Part shown: positions 41,153-49,304 of the stretch, in pieces
Numbering within the stretch: the first letter of the stretch is position 1
How the letters are laid out: each line of letters begins with the position of its first letter
Assembly (NCBI GenBank): GCA_044238605.1
Contig: JBIICY010000001.1
Span: forward strand, 62,001-126,000
Length of the DNA stretch: 64,000 nt
Direction: 5' to 3'
From: UBA10438 sp044238605
GTDB lineage: Bacteria > Bacteroidota > Ignavibacteria > Kapaibacteriales > Kapaibacteriaceae
Made by a program: the position numbers and the translations under genes
Notes under the pieces: generated by a model
Database searches by the model: none
What the model was told of the DNA's origin: nothing
What the model saw: only the letters and a program-made list of their open reading frames with translations

Positions 41153-41641
41153 ATGGGACAACGTCTTACGTCAGAGATCTTACAGCGCCGACGTACTCGC
41201 GCAGTCACGCTCCGTGAGGAAGGCTGGAGGATAACGGACATTGCTCACGCTCTTCAGGTTAGTCCTGCTGCAGTGAGCCAGTGGATGAAAGCTTACACAC
41301 AGCAAGGCGCTAAGGGGCTGGTATCCACCCCTAAGACGGGTGCAACACCCCGTCTTACCAAGCGACACCAACTGCTCCTGCGGGCACTGCTTTCTGATAC
41401 TCCCCGAGACCACGGGATTGATGCGGATGCTTGGAACAGAGCTCTGGTTCAGCAGGCAATCAAACGATTGTTTGGGGTTTCGTTTTCAATACAGCATGTT
41501 GGTCGCCTTATGAAGAACGCAGCGCAGGAAACTTCGAGCCTCCCAAGAGTGACACATCTGGAGCTGAAAGATCTGATCAGGAAATCTGATATTGCACGCA
41601 TTCGCACACGAATAAACGACTCACATGGCAAACGCAAATGA
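41153..41641 (+). CDS. IS630-type helix-turn-helix protein without a transposase core
   Basis: 162 aa. Two HTH units like those at the N-terminus of IS630 transposases: 'AVTLREEGWRITDIAHALQV' plus 'SPAAVSQWMKAY' (~20-50) and 'AIKRLFGVSFSIQHVGRLMK' (~112-131). The DDE catalytic domain that should follow is absent; the stop comes after a short basic tail. No terminal inverted repeats or target duplication were seen, so this looks like a domesticated DNA-binding protein. An exact -7 box and a palindromic site precede it. Its end overlaps the next gene by 17 nt. Confidence 0.8.
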   Translation: MGQRLTSEILQRRRTRAVTLREEGWRITDIAHALQVSPAAVSQWMKAYTQQGAKGLVSTPKTGATPRLTKRHQLLLRALLSDTPRDHGIDADAWNRALVQQAIKRLFGVSFSIQHVGRLMKNAAQETSSLPRVTHLELKDLIRKSDIARIRTRINDSHGKRK

Positions 41642-41918
41642 CGAGATAACACGGCTGTCTGAGAGCATCACCCAATTGTCTAAGCTTGTAGGTGATGCTC
41701 AAAAATCAGCTGCTGCAAATGAAGCCCGTCTGGCACAGTCTCAAAACATCCTCTCAGAGAATCAACGCTTTGTAACCGAGACACAGGCTACGATATCAAG
41801 CGGCTTTGAGGATGTGGTTGGCAACCAGCAGACAATTATCCAGAACCAGCAGGTTATCATCTCAAACCAGAACACCATCATTTCATTTCTGAAAATGCTT
41901 GTCAATGCTGAAGAGTAA
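41625..41918 (+). CDS. Small coiled-coil protein with NQxxIIx heptads
   Basis: 97 aa. Nearly all predicted coiled coil, starting with 'EITRLSESITQLSKLVGDAQ' and ending in three near-identical heptads, 'NQQTIIQNQQVIISNQNTII' (~67-86), where Ile/Asn positions suggest a parallel trimer or tetramer. No signal peptide or membrane helix. I do not recognise a named family. It overlaps the HTH gene by 17 nt and the TauE-like gene by 14 nt, so the three proteins are probably made together and may act together. Confidence 0.75.
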   Translation: MANANDEITRLSESITQLSKLVGDAQKSAAANEARLAQSQNILSENQRFVTETQATISSGFEDVVGNQQTIIQNQQVIISNQNTIISFLKMLVNAEE

Positions 41919-42915
41919 CGTGTCCAAGCTGTTCGGACTTCGTTATTACCTTGTATTTGCTGTTCTGGTTGTTGCCGGGCTTGTTGTCTTCGTAACGTCT
42001 ACAGGCACGCTATCCGAGGTTCTTGCCTGGTGGCCTGCATCAGTCACAATGATGTTCGGCTCATTTATCGCCGGGGCCAGTGCTGAAGGGGGCGGAGCAA
42101 TAGCCTTCCCTGTCTTTACGCTGCTGCTGCACATACCACCTGATGATGCACGCAACTTTTCCTTTGCCATACAGAGTGTGGGTATGGTCTCTGCCAGCCT
42201 GCTCATCATCGGCAGGGGTATCTATATCGAGTGGCGCGGTATTGCCTATCCAGCTATCGGCGCTGTTGCTGGACTTATTGCAGGCACACATCTCATCGTC
42301 CCCTTACTTGAACCAGTTACGACAAAACTGTTCTTTGTCTCACTGTGGATGGCCTTTGGCATAGGGCTTTGGCGGGCCAATCGCAATGCATCTCGTATTG
42401 TGCGGACACGGCTCGAAGCCGGGCTATCTCAATCGGATGTGATGCGACTTGTCATAACAGGGCTTGTTGGCGGCATCGTCACAGCCATCTTTGGTAATGG
42501 TGTTGATCTTGTGACGTTCTGCATGCTCACACTGTGGTACGGTCTCGACGAAAAGGTAGCAACGCCGTCGTCCGTTGTGCTCATGTCTATCATCACTGTC
42601 GTGGGATTTCTCTATCACAGTGCAGTCCTTGGCGATGTCTCACAGCAAACATATTATGCCTGGATAGCTGCGGCCCCGGTGGTTCTGATCTTTGCCCCAC
42701 TCGGCGCGTGGGTAATCTCTCACTGGCACCGTCTTTCGATTGCCCGACTTCTCTACACAATCATCGTAATGCAGCTCGTGGGGGCTCTCTACGTGCTTGG
42801 TCCAACACTACCGCACTTATTGCTCTCTGGTATCGTGATCGCACTTGGAACGCTGGCCATGAGTATGATCGATCGAACAGATACGGTCACAGTTTCAGAA
42901 ACCACTGCACCATAG
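41905..42915 (+). CDS. TauE/SafE family anion exporter
   Basis: 336 aa with about nine hydrophobic helices. 'FGSFIAGASAEGGGAIAFPV' (~52-71) and 'GLVGGIVTAIFGNGVDLVTF' (~190-209) are the two internal-repeat signatures of the TauE/SafE (DUF81) family. Members export sulfite, sulfoacetate or related organosulfur anions. The start MLKSNVSKL overlaps the coiled-coil gene by 14 nt. The 3' end overlaps a convergent barrel gene by 29 nt. The substrate is unknown; linkage to a HTH regulator and a coiled coil is unusual. Confidence 0.87.
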   Translation: MLKSNVSKLFGLRYYLVFAVLVVAGLVVFVTSTGTLSEVLAWWPASVTMMFGSFIAGASAEGGGAIAFPVFTLLLHIPPDDARNFSFAIQSVGMVSASLLIIGRGIYIEWRGIAYPAIGAVAGLIAGTHLIVPLLEPVTTKLFFVSLWMAFGIGLWRANRNASRIVRTRLEAGLSQSDVMRLVITGLVGGIVTAIFGNGVDLVTFCMLTLWYGLDEKVATPSSVVLMSIITVVGFLYHSAVLGDVSQQTYYAWIAAAPVVLIFAPLGAWVISHWHRLSIARLLYTIIVMQLVGALYVLGPTLPHLLLSGIVIALGTLAMSMIDRTDTVTVSETTAP

Positions 42916-43969
42916 GAATCGGGAACGACGACCAACTCGAGTTGTTTTCAAGGTTCAGAAAATTGCCCTTGTAGCCTGTGAATCCAAACTGCAGGGAGCT
43001 CCTGGCGCTCATCTTCCAGCGAATTGATGGTGAAATGATGACCGTTGAGTACGTCTGGACATCTTTGACAACGCGATACCAATTGCGGTAGTAGCCAAGC
43101 TCATCGTACACCGATTCTTGGACAAGGAATGTCTGATCTGACGGGAGCTTTGCCGATCCTGCTTCCGAAATGAAAAAGGCATCAAGAACGAAACTGATCG
43201 TGTTGGAAAGTTCAGTGATTAACCCCACCGATATCCATGCGCGTGGTGTGTTTATGCGCACGTCAACAGGCAGCGTAATTGTATCCGTCACGAGTTCACC
43301 AGTGTACCCGTCAACCCTCTGAAACTCTCCTCCAAACCGATAAACTCCCTCTCTGAAGGTGCTAACTCCATATCCAGCTGAAAGGGATACGTTGTTGCGC
43401 GAATCGCCTGTTGTCACAGAGACAGTTGGCATCACGATCGCATTGTCGCGCGCAACGCTTCCTCCCCAGCCTGCGAAGCCCCCTACTGCGAAATGCACAT
43501 TGCCTTGAGAATGAAATGTATAGCTTGTTCTGCCGATGATCGGCGCGGCAATAAGAGAAGACATGATGCCGATGGAAAAACGATCCGTGAGGTAGAGTTC
43601 GAAGTCGGTACTAAACGGCGTCAGCTGCAGATGCCCCTGATCTTCTTCGTGCGGGAGTGCTCCTTGGGTAAAACCATAGTACGAGCCGAAGGGGGCTTGA
43701 CCTAGCTCCTCATAAAGGCTGGCTTGTATAGCAGCAGAGCTAGCACCTATCCTGCGTATTTCGTGCTTCGGCACGTAAAGGCGTCCGCCCGCTACGAGGA
43801 TAACAACCTCCTTTGCATCGTTGGAGATGATACGTCCAACGATGATCGTCCGATCATTCTTCTCGATCTCGACAACTGTTGTGGTGTCGGCAAGTCTCTC
43901 TTGGGCCGGCAGCATTGATGCACTGCAAAGTGAAATCAACACTGCGATGATGACGTGTGTGAGTTTCAT
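42887..43969 (-). CDS. Outer-membrane barrel with N-terminal Sm-like domain (paralogue 1)
   Basis: 360 aa. After a signal peptide ('LISLCSASMLPAQ') comes a small beta domain, 'TIIVGRIISNDAKEVVILVA' then 'GGRLYVPKHEIRRIG' (~40-75), like an Sm/SH3-type strand set. The rest is a beta-barrel with aromatic girdles ('YTFHSQGNVHFAVGGFAGWG'). It has a downstream-orientation neighbour of the same layout only 4 nt away. No enzymatic motif. Function unknown; outer-membrane location inferred. Confidence 0.72.
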   Translation of the reverse strand: MKLTHVIIAVLISLCSASMLPAQERLADTTTVVEIEKNDRTIIVGRIISNDAKEVVILVAGGRLYVPKHEIRRIGASSAAIQASLYEELGQAPFGSYYGFTQGALPHEEDQGHLQLTPFSTDFELYLTDRFSIGIMSSLIAAPIIGRTSYTFHSQGNVHFAVGGFAGWGGSVARDNAIVMPTVSVTTGDSRNNVSLSAGYGVSTFREGVYRFGGEFQRVDGYTGELVTDTITLPVDVRINTPRAWISVGLITELSNTISFVLDAFFISEAGSAKLPSDQTFLVQESVYDELGYYRNWYRVVKDVQTYSTVIISPSIRWKMSARSSLQFGFTGYKGNFLNLENNSSWSSFPIPMVQWFLKL

Positions 43970-43973
43970 AGCA

Positions 43974-44855
43974 TTACATCTTTACAAATACACCAAAGGT
44001 TGGGAACGGGGCTGCCCCAAACTCGTTGACAGATCCGTCCTTGATGAGGTAGAAGGGGTAGCCAAATTGGAAAGCTGTCGTATTCGACGCAAACCAACGA
44101 ATTCCGGGAGATGCGAACATCAGCGTTCCACGGCTGTCGCTGATCTCTGGAAGGATCATCGAATCAAAGATAAACGCGACTCTTCCCCATACCGGCGTTG
44201 TGCCGGCAACAGATAACAGTGTGCGCGCATTCGACTCGCCATTAAGAGCTACAATTCCGTATCCCGCAGATACGGTTAGGTTATTGATGCGAGATCCGAA
44301 TGTAGCCGATGCATACGGCACACCGAAATAGAGCCCCAGATCTAACCAGCCACTCGAGCCTGCAAGAAGACCAACAGCCCCGTGGAGATTCTCATTGATT
44401 GACGCACTGTACTTAAGTGATCCGACGGTTGGCGAACCGATCCACGTTGTGAGAATACCCGCAGTAACGTGATCCGAGATTGCAAACTGGAAGTCGGGAC
44501 CATAAATGTTAAAGAGGATGTACGAACCATCTTCGGAATTTGAGAATCCGTTGGTCGTCAGGAAGTAGCGTGTCGAGAATCTATCCTGGCGTTCAGCTCG
44601 CTTGATGACTTCTGAAAGGGACGTATATCCTGTTCGAATACCTGCGATCAGATACCGCGGAATCACCACAGATCCGATCTGCGTCGAGTCAAGCCGCAAC
44701 TCTCGATCGTCCATAGCGACGAGCTTGCCAAGATATTCAGCACCGTCTTCCTTTGTGACCTTGACATAGGACCCAAGCTGCGGCAGGCCATCTTGCTGTG
44801 CGTATGTCAAGACGCTGCTCAGTACGAAGCACATACATACGAGAAGAGTTTTCAT
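43974..44855 (-). CDS. Outer-membrane barrel with N-terminal Sm-like domain (paralogue 2)
   Basis: 293 aa from MKTLLVCM, a signal peptide ending near 'LTYAQ'. The N-terminal domain 'YVKVTKEDGAEYLGKLVAMD' followed by 'GSVVIPRYLIAGIRTG' matches the corresponding region of paralogue 1 in layout. The barrel part carries 'FQFAISDHVTAGILTTWIGS', parallel to 'DRFSIGIMSSLIAAP' in paralogue 1. It precedes paralogue 1 by 4 nt on the same strand, so the pair is cotranscribed after a tandem duplication. Function unknown. Confidence 0.72.
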   Translation of the reverse strand: MKTLLVCMCFVLSSVLTYAQQDGLPQLGSYVKVTKEDGAEYLGKLVAMDDRELRLDSTQIGSVVIPRYLIAGIRTGYTSLSEVIKRAERQDRFSTRYFLTTNGFSNSEDGSYILFNIYGPDFQFAISDHVTAGILTTWIGSPTVGSLKYSASINENLHGAVGLLAGSSGWLDLGLYFGVPYASATFGSRINNLTVSAGYGIVALNGESNARTLLSVAGTTPVWGRVAFIFDSMILPEISDSRGTLMFASPGIRWFASNTTAFQFGYPFYLIKDGSVNEFGAAPFPTFGVFVKM

Positions 44856-44890
44856 GATTGTCCTGCGTGAGCTGGATACGGCGTGCAACT

Positions 44891-44920
44891 TAAACAAGAA
44901 AGGGCCCACATGGGGCCCCT
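44891..44920 (-). terminator. Terminator downstream of alanine dehydrogenase
   Basis: On the minus strand a GC-rich stem (GGGGCCC against GGGCCC, loop CATGT) is followed by TTTCTTGTTT. It lies 26 bp past the ald stop codon and ahead of the next minus-strand gene. Confidence 0.8.
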
Positions 44921-44946
44921 AACATTTTGCGTATGTAAGCAGCGGG

Positions 44947-46059
44947 TTACCAGCACTTTTCCATTGGAACGTATTCCATGCCAAAGGCTTCAGCAACTGC
45001 CTCGTAGACAACCTTGCCGTCTACGACGTTGAGACCAAGCTCGAGTTCCTTGCTGGCCTTACATGCATCCTTCCAACCGTGGTTGGCAAGCTGCACTGCG
45101 TATGGCAAAGTTGCGTTCGTAAGAGCGATCGTTGATGTATACGGTACAGCGCCCGGCATGTTCGCAACACCGTAGTGCACAACACCATCAACAACGTACG
45201 TTGGATCCGCGTGTGTCGTTGGCTTACATGTTTCAACGCAGCCGCCCTGGTCAACAGAAACGTCAACGATCACGGAACCTTCACGCATGGTCTTGAGCAT
45301 GTCGCGTGTAACGAGGTGTGGGGCCTTTGCGCCGGCGATCAACACACCACCGATAACGAGGTCTGCTGTCTTGACGGCTTCGCGGATGTTGGCCTTCGTA
45401 GACATTTGTGTGATCACGTTCTTCGGCATCACATCATCGAGGTAGCGCAGGCGGTAGAGGTTCGTGTCGAACATTGTAACGCGAGCACCAAAACCTGCAG
45501 CGATCTTCGCCGCATTTGTTCCTACAACACCACCACCAAGCACGATAACGCTTGCTGGCTTTGTTCCTGGCACGCCACCAAGCAGGACGCCACGTCCGCC
45601 CATTGGGTGCTCAAGGTACTTTGCGCCCTCTTGCGGAGCCATACGTCCGGCAACTTCCGACATCGGAATGAGGAGCGGGAGTGATCCGTCTGACTTCTGA
45701 ACTGTCTCGTAGGCGATACACGTTGCACCACTGTTAACCATCGCTTCTGTGAGTTCGCGCGAAGCTGCAAAGTGGAAGTATGTGAACAGCGTCTGACCCT
45801 TGCGGATGAGATTATACTCAGGAGCGATCGGCTCCTTAACCTTCATGATCATGTCTGCCTGCGCAAACACTTCTGCTGCCGTATCGATGATCTTCGCACC
45901 AGCAGCGATGTAATCATCGTTCGTAAAACCACTGCCGATGCCAGCATTGGTTTCAACGATAACGTCATGACCGTGATGACGAAGTGTTTCAACACCGCCC
46001 GGGGTGAGAGCAACGCGCTTCTCACTCGGCTTGATCTCCTTTGGTACGCCAATCAACAT
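44947..46059 (-). CDS. ald: Alanine dehydrogenase
   Basis: 370 aa, the normal size. The N-terminus 'MLIGVPKEIKPSEKRVALTP' and 'MKVKEPIAPEYNLIRKGQTL' match Ald, with substrate residues Arg15 and Lys75-region in place; the NAD site is 'VIVLGGGVVGTNAAKIAAGF' (~169-188), and 'VDVSVDQGGCVETCKPTTH' is the conserved alanine-specific loop. It deaminates L-alanine to pyruvate with NAD, or the reverse. A GAGGATC purine run lies upstream of the start and a terminator downstream, so it forms its own unit. Confidence 0.96.
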   Translation of the reverse strand: MLIGVPKEIKPSEKRVALTPGGVETLRHHGHDVIVETNAGIGSGFTNDDYIAAGAKIIDTAAEVFAQADMIMKVKEPIAPEYNLIRKGQTLFTYFHFAASRELTEAMVNSGATCIAYETVQKSDGSLPLLIPMSEVAGRMAPQEGAKYLEHPMGGRGVLLGGVPGTKPASVIVLGGGVVGTNAAKIAAGFGARVTMFDTNLYRLRYLDDVMPKNVITQMSTKANIREAVKTADLVIGGVLIAGAKAPHLVTRDMLKTMREGSVIVDVSVDQGGCVETCKPTTHADPTYVVDGVVHYGVANMPGAVPYTSTIALTNATLPYAVQLANHGWKDACKASKELELGLNVVDGKVVYEAVAEAFGMEYVPMEKCW

Positions 46060-46131
46060 ACGTGTGATCCTCGTAGAACGAATAGGTTGGGGAAAGTTCG
46101 AATTTAGGCCTGCAAAACTGCGAAACGTTCG

Positions 46132-47154
46132 TCAATTGCCGAACATATATGCGAGTACCATTGCCAGCGAAACACCAGCAATCACTGTTTTTGCATACAG
46201 GGGGCTCATTTTATCATGCCATAACGGCATCGTCAAGAGCTTTACAAGCACCGCAAGTCCCACGATTCCCGCCAGCTCGGCGCCCAGCCACACCGCCCAC
46301 GCGTGGATCGGCATAATGGTCCACCAGGCGTATACCTGCTCGCCCCCTGACAATCCCCTGATCGCATCGCGTACCGGATACGTATGGAGCGCAGAACCAA
46401 CGGCAATAAGTCCCGAGCTCATGACAGGAATGAAGGTAAGGGCGAGCCGGTGGCTCGCCCGAGGTACCGTGACACTAAATACACGCCACCCCAACGCCAC
46501 GACCCCCCCACCCATCACGAGCGCATGCATGATGTACGTACGAGAAAGCGAAAGCTCGCCCCGAAACAGCCCAAGCACCTTCGTGATAAATCCTCCCAAA
46601 GGGGCTTGCTGGAGTTCATTGCTTACAATCGTGCGGGAGATCATCGAATACACATCATCGGGGAGCACTCGCCCCGTCCATGCAAGAGCAAGGGCAAGCA
46701 CAGCGATGCCGATGGATGTAAGCCAGAGCCGGGCATTACTTGCATACACCCCGGAAAACCCCAACAAGGCAGCCCAGATAAGACTTACCACCACGAGCAT
46801 TGTGGCAGTGTGCTGGTGCAGCGATCGCACAAAGCCACCCAATGGTGCGTTCTCTATGGAGACGTTCACGCTTGCAGCGGCCTGGCTTGGGGTAGGCTCT
46901 CCGGCTCGTGCTGGAACCAGCGCGATGCGTCCTGCAGTGTTGATTGTGTCTACAAACCTTCCAACGGTATCGATCCGAAGCGATGATGTTATGGTAAGGG
47001 GCTTGCCGTCTACCGTGCGAGCGGGTGCATCAGAAGGGACATAGTACATGGACATCAGAATGCCCGTGATAGCCTGCACCAGTATCAACGAGGCAACGAG
47101 TATTCCACCATTGCGCGATGCACGAGACAAAAATGACGGCGTATCGCTGCTCAT
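46132..47154 (-). CDS. Cytochrome b-like subunit of a Rieske/cytochrome b complex
   Basis: 340 aa with about eight hydrophobic helices. 'VRSLHQHTATMLVVVSLIWA' (~109-128) and 'RTYIMHALVMGGGVVALGW' hold His residues placed like haem ligands, and 'WTGRVLPDD' resembles the 'GYVLPWG' loop of cytochrome b. It is divergent from classical PetB. The gene overlaps the Rieske gene by 4 nt. No cytochrome c1 gene is in the window. A 21-bp perfect palindrome (46440-46460), also found at 59.7 kb, lies inside the coding sequence and encodes 'RASHRLAL' in a loop between helices. Confidence 0.82.
   Translation of the reverse strand: MSSDTPSFLSRASRNGGILVASLILVQAITGILMSMYYVPSDAPARTVDGKPLTITSSLRIDTVGRFVDTINTAGRIALVPARAGEPTPSQAAASVNVSIENAPLGGFVRSLHQHTATMLVVVSLIWAALLGFSGVYASNARLWLTSIGIAVLALALAWTGRVLPDDVYSMISRTIVSNELQQAPLGGFITKVLGLFRGELSLSRTYIMHALVMGGGVVALGWRVFSVTVPRASHRLALTFIPVMSSGLIAVGSALHTYPVRDAIRGLSGGEQVYAWWTIMPIHAWAVWLGAELAGIVGLAVLVKLLTMPLWHDKMSPLYAKTVIAGVSLAMVLAYMFGN
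46440..46460. repeat. REP-like 21-bp palindrome inside the cytochrome b gene
   Basis: GGGCGAGCC-GGT-GGCTCGCCC, a perfect 9-bp stem with a 3-base loop, identical to the copy at 59710-59730. It sits in-frame in a loop region of the membrane protein. Confidence 0.9.
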
Positions 47155-47594
47155 GACTGCGTGCCTGAGATATGAACGAGGAGGTCGCCGTTATCAATTG
47201 CACATTCGAGACGTGTAAGGGGGATCGTTGGCGGACCCGCCACTGGCTTGCCGTCAAGATCGAACGCCCCGCCATGGCATGCGCATGTGATGCGTCCACC
47301 CTTGGCGTTGTATGCCAGCGGACATCCCGCATGGGTGCACGTGAGGTCAAATGCGATGACCTGCTCGCCCCTTCTCGAGAGCAGAATAGACTTCCCTTCC
47401 AGCTGAATGGTTTTGCGAGCCCCGTCGGCAAGGACATCATCTACACGTCCAACTCGGAACGTTCTGCTGCCCACGCGCCCCTCCGGCGAAAGGAACCTCT
47501 CAAGACCAACGGCGGTTCCAAGAGCGCCTACCATAGCCACAATCGACCGCATCCACGACCGTCGATCCATTCTCTGTAATTTTGTGGAATTCAT
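47151..47594 (-). CDS. Rieske [2Fe-2S] protein
   Basis: 147 aa. The 2Fe-2S ligands are Cys86 and His88 in 'CTHAGC' and Cys104 and His107 in 'CACHGGAFD'; the disulfide Cys typical of bc1 Rieske proteins are also there. The leader 'MDRRSWMRSIVAMVGALGTA' is a twin-arginine-like anchor, as usual for this protein. The start could be the Met at 47594 or the Met of MDRRSW eight codons later. It is coupled (ATGA) to the cytochrome b-like gene and divergent from an aminotransferase operon. It would carry electrons from quinol to a periplasmic acceptor. Confidence 0.9.
   Translation of the reverse strand: MNSTKLQRMDRRSWMRSIVAMVGALGTAVGLERFLSPEGRVGSRTFRVGRVDDVLADGARKTIQLEGKSILLSRRGEQVIAFDLTCTHAGCPLAYNAKGGRITCACHGGAFDLDGKPVAGPPTIPLTRLECAIDNGDLLVHISGTQS
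47577..47584 (+). promoter_or_regulatory. -7 box (TAATTTTG) ahead of the aminotransferase operon
   Basis: Exact TAnnTTTG. Its first T is 37 nt before the ATG at 47614, so the predicted leader is about 25 nt, unlike the leaderless cases. It overlaps the 5' end of the divergent Rieske gene. Confidence 0.45.
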
Positions 47595-47613
47595 TTCCGT
47601 CCGAAAGTTGATC

Positions 47614-48834
47614 ATGCCCGTTCCATTGCTGGACCTAAAAATACAGTACCAAGCCCTCAAGACAGAGATCGATGCCGCACTTATTCGCGTTGCCGAGTCA
47701 CAAGCCTGCATTCTGGGTCCAGAAGTAGATGCCCTCGAGCGCGAACTTGAGGCCTACCTTGGCGTGAAACATGCCATAGGCGTCTCGAGTGGAACCGACG
47801 CACTGCTTATGGCGATGATGGCACTGAATATTGGTCCGGGCGACGAAGTGATCGTGCCAACGTTCAGCTTCTTTGCCACGGCGGGCTGCGTTGCTCGGCT
47901 GAACGCTACGCCGGTGTTTGTGGACGTAGACAACGTGACGTACAACATCGACGTAGACCTCGTCCGCAAGGCCATTACTCCGCGCACAAAGGCCATTGTC
48001 CCGGTGCACCTGTTTGGTCAGGCAGCCGACATGGACGCCCTTATGGCACTTAGCGCGGAGTTCAACATCCCGATCATCGAAGATGCGGCGCAGGCAATCG
48101 GGACGCAGACAGCAGACGGACGTCGTGTTGGCTCGATCGGCCACATCGGTTGTTTCTCATTCTACCCAACGAAGAATCTCGGTGCGTTTGGTGATGGCGG
48201 CCTTGTCACAACCAACGACGATACCATGGCCGTGCGCCTAAAGCAGATCCGTAATCACGGCATGGAGCCCCGTTACTATCACAAGATCATGGGAGGCAAC
48301 TTCCGCCTTGATGCGATGCAGGGGGCTGTCCTGAGCGTAAAGCTTCCACACTTACCGTCGTGGCATGCTGCGCGACGTAAGAATGCAGAACTCTACACAA
48401 AGCTCTTTACAGAGGCAGGCGTGAGCTCGGGTCCAGGACGCACAGCGTTTGGTCCAAACGATCTCGTCCTGCTACCCAAGGCAGTGCATGAGGGCACCTC
48501 TGCCGACAACCACATCTTCAATCAGTTTACAATTCGTTCAGCGCATCGCAACGCATTGCGTGCGCACTTGGCAGAGTTGGGCATTGGCAGTGAGATCTAC
48601 TATCCTGTTCCGTTTCACCGTCAGGAGTGCTTTGCAAGTCTAAACTGCAACGACGAGGCCTTCCCAATCTCAAATTGCCTTGCCGCCACGGTGCTTGCCT
48701 TGCCGATCTATCCAGAGCTGCCTGAAGCGCACATCCACGAAGTGGTGAACGCAATCGTTGCATTCGAAAAGTCTATGGCAGAGCACCATTCGGAATGCCC
48801 AGATTGCGAAGAGTGTGGCACGACGCAAGCCTAA
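47614..48834 (+). CDS. DegT/DnrJ/EryC1/StrS-family PLP aminotransferase
   Basis: 406 aa. 'VSSGTDALLMAMMALNIGPG' is the phosphate-binding turn, 'EDAAQAIG' the pyridine-ring Asp region, and 'SFYPTKNLGAFGDGG' carries the PLP Lys. Family members transaminate keto-sugar nucleotides for lipopolysaccharide or glycan synthesis, or act in antibiotic sugar pathways; the sugar cannot be told. The C-terminus has an extra Cys-rich tail, 'ECPDCEECGTT', not usual for the family, perhaps a metal site. It heads a six-gene operon (spacing 11-15 nt or overlap) that includes a GmhA-like isomerase. Confidence 0.9.
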   Translation: MPVPLLDLKIQYQALKTEIDAALIRVAESQACILGPEVDALERELEAYLGVKHAIGVSSGTDALLMAMMALNIGPGDEVIVPTFSFFATAGCVARLNATPVFVDVDNVTYNIDVDLVRKAITPRTKAIVPVHLFGQAADMDALMALSAEFNIPIIEDAAQAIGTQTADGRRVGSIGHIGCFSFYPTKNLGAFGDGGLVTTNDDTMAVRLKQIRNHGMEPRYYHKIMGGNFRLDAMQGAVLSVKLPHLPSWHAARRKNAELYTKLFTEAGVSSGPGRTAFGPNDLVLLPKAVHEGTSADNHIFNQFTIRSAHRNALRAHLAELGIGSEIYYPVPFHRQECFASLNCNDEAFPISNCLAATVLALPIYPELPEAHIHEVVNAIVAFEKSMAEHHSECPDCEECGTTQA

Positions 48835-48849
48835 CAAGAGCAGACTATC

Positions 48850-49293
48850 ATGATGCAGTTCAACTTTCAGTCGATGGGTGATCTTGAGCGGATGAAGCAG
48901 GAGTTCATTCGCAAGCAGCGCATTAATGGAGCGTTGCTTGGAGGCTCGCTTCTCATTGTTGGCATCGCGATGATCATGGCGCAGCTAGGAGAACCATCGA
49001 TGTGGTTGCAGATCTCGATGTGGTGGCCGTCACTGGTAATCCTGTTCTATGCCGTGCGGCTTCTAGCCGGCATTGGCACCGTTAAGTGGACGCTTATCAT
49101 GACGGTTGTCTTTGGTATCATTCAGCTGCAGAAGCTCGACATCGTTAGCTCGTTCTGGGGCCTGTTCTGGCCGCTGATACTCGTCGTTCTTGGCATTTCC
49201 ATGCTCATCAAGCGCTTCCAGCGTCCAGCGGTGAAGCATGATGAGAACGTTATCTCCGGCGCCGTTGTTGAGTACACCGACAACGATCAATAA
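48850..49293 (+). CDS. Small membrane protein, LiaI/DUF5668-like
   Basis: 147 aa. Four hydrophobic segments ('LLGGSLLIVGIAMIMAQLG', 'WWPSLVILFYAVRLLAGIG', 'TLIMTVVFGIIQLQKL', 'FWPLILVVLGISMLIKRF') in the pattern of LiaI-LiaF/DUF5668 membrane modules, where 'WP.llil.G' recurs. No catalytic residues. Likely an envelope-stress or membrane-organisation protein. It lies 15 nt after the aminotransferase and 11 nt before the photolyase gene. Confidence 0.7.
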   Translation: MMQFNFQSMGDLERMKQEFIRKQRINGALLGGSLLIVGIAMIMAQLGEPSMWLQISMWWPSLVILFYAVRLLAGIGTVKWTLIMTVVFGIIQLQKLDIVSSFWGLFWPLILVVLGISMLIKRFQRPAVKHDENVISGAVVEYTDNDQ

Positions 49294-49304
49294 AGGCGCT
49301 TACC

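Noticed and set aside
41147..41641. HTH gene considered as a complete IS630 insertion sequence
   Set aside because: No DDE domain, terminal inverted repeats or target duplication are visible; the frame ends after the HTH region and overlaps a further gene.
46004..47044. Long plus-strand open frame (over 340 codons) opposite alanine dehydrogenase and cytochrome b
   Set aside because: The protein is Thr/Ser/Pro/Arg-rich without domain features, and both opposite genes have clear family motifs. It is a mirror frame.
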